Source of the DNA: Terebella lapidaria
Lineage: Eukaryota > Annelida > Polychaeta > Terebellida > Terebellidae
Length of the DNA: 64,000 nucleotides
Reading direction: 5' to 3'
NCBI GenBank assembly: GCA_949152475.1
Contig: OX424564.1
Coordinates: 28,518,165 to 28,582,164 of the forward strand
Position numbers and translations under genes: made by a program. Of the stretch, positions 63,101 through 64,000 are shown piece after piece. The notes under the pieces are model-generated. The model worked only from the letters and a program-made list of their open reading frames with translations. It had not been told where the DNA came from and ran no database searches. Every line of letters begins with the position of its first letter. Position 1 is the stretch's first letter.

Positions 63101-63885
63101 TTGTGGGCGACCATGTCCGCTTCATTTGTAGTGGCGCAGTCGCATTCATCGCAGAGATACACCTCATGCAAATGTTCCTGCCGCATGTGCTTAGACATTT
63201 CGTGGGGGTTGGACAGCGTACATTTACATATCGGACAGGGCAGGCCCTGGTCAGAAGCATGGATCTTCAAGTGGTTGGTGAGGTGACCTTTCTTTCGGAA
63301 CGATGCTCGGCAGAAAGGACAAGTGAAAGGCCGATATGGACTGTGCACTACGAGATGCTCCTTCAGTGAGTGGCTTCGCTTTCCGGAGTAGTCGCAGAGT
63401 GGGCACTTGAACGGCCGCTCCGTCGTGTGCACGAGAAGGACGTGTTGTTTAAGATAGTGCTTGTTGTGACTACAGTAATCGCATTTAACACATTTGAACA
63501 GTTCTTTGGGTGCCGTGCTATTGGCCGAGGGTTTTCTTTCTTCCTTACTAACTGTGATTTCACCTGTGACCCCTTTTTTGACAACATTCACCATGGCTGG
63601 TTCCTCCATCTTGCGAACTTCTAGACTAGCAGTCTCTTCATTTTTGATCGTCAGTGCTCCAGCATCGTCGGGATCGTGCGAAGTGGACTCATTGGATTCT
63701 CCAGTTGTGGAAGTCTCGGCTTCTTCTGGCATGATCTCCAGGACAACGGGTTCAGTCGGTGGAGAGTCACCCCCAGAGTTAGACGAGGAGTCATCATGTT
63801 GTCCGCGCTGGTTGATGTTGTCAACTATCTCTGTCAACTTCTCAATGACGACAGTCAGTGCTTGGTTCTTGTCACTCTCAGACAT
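60199..63885 (-). CDS. Large C2H2 zinc-finger protein, 18 fingers, 1228 aa
   Basis: One coding exon. The start (gaagATGTCTGAG) lies 37 bp after a splice acceptor (tttcag, exon edge at 63922), so the 5' UTR is spliced. Seven fingers cluster in residues about 130-340 (from FKCVKCDYCSHNKHYLKQH to LKCSECGFVTRDKITLRNH), one is isolated (FCCMICGYTCDHQRSIKAH), and ten form a C-terminal block. Two of those end in Cys instead of His (KKLC and QNTC), making C2HC fingers. Between the blocks is a long acidic, Ser/Glu-rich region with VSLRALLQRQRSS and SSSLLAVIEQFRK. The layout and the SSLLAVIEQ segment before YRCRICQYTS resemble ZNF507 from memory; REST-like multi-finger repressors are the alternative. 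A nuclear DNA-binding regulator is inferred. Confidence 0.9.
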   Translation of the reverse strand: MSESDKNQALTVVIEKLTEIVDNINQRGQHDDSSSNSGGDSPPTEPVVLEIMPEEAETSTTGESNESTSHDPDDAGALTIKNEETASLEVRKMEEPAMVNVVKKGVTGEITVSKEERKPSANSTAPKELFKCVKCDYCSHNKHYLKQHVLLVHTTERPFKCPLCDYSGKRSHSLKEHLVVHSPYRPFTCPFCRASFRKKGHLTNHLKIHASDQGLPCPICKCTLSNPHEMSKHMRQEHLHEVYLCDECDCATTNEADMVAHKHSHGNPTVYCCTTCKYITVQDTSIRKHISTAHKGQGAFTVNSANTARASQPLILLKCSECGFVTRDKITLRNHMLEHHANQTAEASSRGKPGETAESTSTSSSSSSSPTSQAKSTTAEAQRSQHHNEDSSSSPEAKSLEISQSDYTRQSVSGVFCCMICGYTCDHQRSIKAHIWKHSGRKDINYPIFQTVKEPGPSQGSTTGERPKVLGDGGIDPSSEEVDSSCHDNQHQSISENLPAKSAIKTDKTEESITREKMEDQGVIAEQSKVVTEALHEIKPLQLHTKQERTSEDEDADLRTAVKRKAATYSELDMSIPKLRIIEPMRDSNMNSDDQMNDSQMKLDTRKDFRVCEEAPVKLEQSVVTDQMTSDSPQRSPEVEDNVEEQVVIMESQVGEEYILEHVEIEVETSDDHKSASPYVEKENDENLPEHPTPVSLRALLQRQRSSGDLEKLTKVPVQRTRSGSLDAKTTEDTPQEQGISSSLLAVIEQFRKDAGPTLSADDEMFSEQYVKKFQDHYRCRICQYTSLYITSMKTHLRTHAQHAQRRPKHCNMCSFVAETDDQLDQHKLSHEQQEPITSREYAKTVPNIIRRQAQMKIQSTADVDLSEEEVITTSESPMKQYVCENCDCCFSSIEALLKHKMKKLCWNKHGASTGSDNGSSEEKDCFKCNFCDYIGMSVRSLKSHMKRHWNDLKANQLQESSHLQGSGDSSHAEKFYVCERCTSVFSNIMDLLSHKQNTCAGVVPKCMHCSFTSTDSEAFKKHMTQHVGKLYKCEQCDFVSKSYSKMDTHLKQHIEPSDLHCTLCDFIATSVRSLKSHMKRHVNDQRFVRQPLEQYKCKMCGYICHHLPALKSHMWRHASDSSYSYERTNAVINAALEVGVGNEANATNKASDTPPEYANEEVAMPNSADYSRKVVDGLVAFRCCHCFFETCSKTELNEHMKKHIDIIKKTMEVNNDLFLKKDKVNNT

Positions 63886-64000
63886 CTTCTGGCCACCGGA
63901 GCGATGCTCGCACAGAGTGAACCTGAAATTTAAAAAAGAATGTTCAATATCAACCAGAGATACACTAATTGTATTTCAACATATCGACTATGGTATACAC
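63886..64000 (-). other. 5' UTR exon edge and intron of the zinc-finger gene
   Basis: 63886-63922 is the end of the 5' UTR in the coding exon. Upstream on the minus strand is a pyrimidine-rich tract and CAG, a good 3' splice site, so the first exon lies beyond the window. Confidence 0.6.

Overview
The window is nuclear DNA of an animal, most likely a marine invertebrate bilaterian (mollusc, brachiopod, or a hemichordate or lancelet-like deuterostome; I cannot choose between them). The reasons are AT-rich intron-dense genes, clear orthologues of vertebrate genes split by many short introns, a secreted trefoil-domain protein, and a mixed load of Ngaro, Gypsy, LINE, SINE and anonymous repeats.

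Five host genes can be rebuilt exon by exon with agreeing splice phases. (1) 7923-12814 (+): secreted trefoil / thrombospondin-like / trefoil protein, 183 aa, 6 coding exons. (2) 18396-24724 (-): orthologue of ZC3H18, a CCCH RNA-processing adaptor, 1125 aa, 17 coding exons. (3) 35612-39442 (+): PTPN1/PTPN2-type tyrosine phosphatase, 477 aa, 9 coding exons, tail-anchored. (4) 52867-56812 (-): N4BP1/KHNYN-family NYN endoribonuclease, 911 aa, 7 coding exons. (5) 60199-63885 (-): 18-finger C2H2 protein, 1228 aa, one coding exon. They share no pathway and are not an operon-like group. Genes 2 and 4 each appear to use one GC-AG intron.

Between them lie mobile elements. 928-5274 is an old, broken LTR element without recognisable pol. 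A degraded LINE sits in intron 2 of the trefoil gene (about 9780-11460). About 14270-16705 holds two diverged tandem copies of a dispersed repeat that recurs inverted near 25.3 kb and 50.3 kb. A MITE-like element covers 16711-17370. A young, whole-looking Gypsy element (26579-31274, identical 134-bp LTRs, 5-bp target duplication) sits in the first of two tandem 744-bp units (26374-32562). A LINE remnant at 34290-35435 carries a tRNA-type SINE. A young Ngaro (tyrosine-recombinase) retroelement with textbook split direct repeats fills 42226-48768 and carries an SGNH-hydrolase frame ahead of its gag-like frame. Between 49.5 and 52.2 kb are several repeat families, including an array with an exact 147-bp step.

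No CRISPR, rRNA gene, functional tRNA gene or bacterial-style operon is present. All gene models were made by reading translations and splice signals by eye; no alignment or expression data were available.
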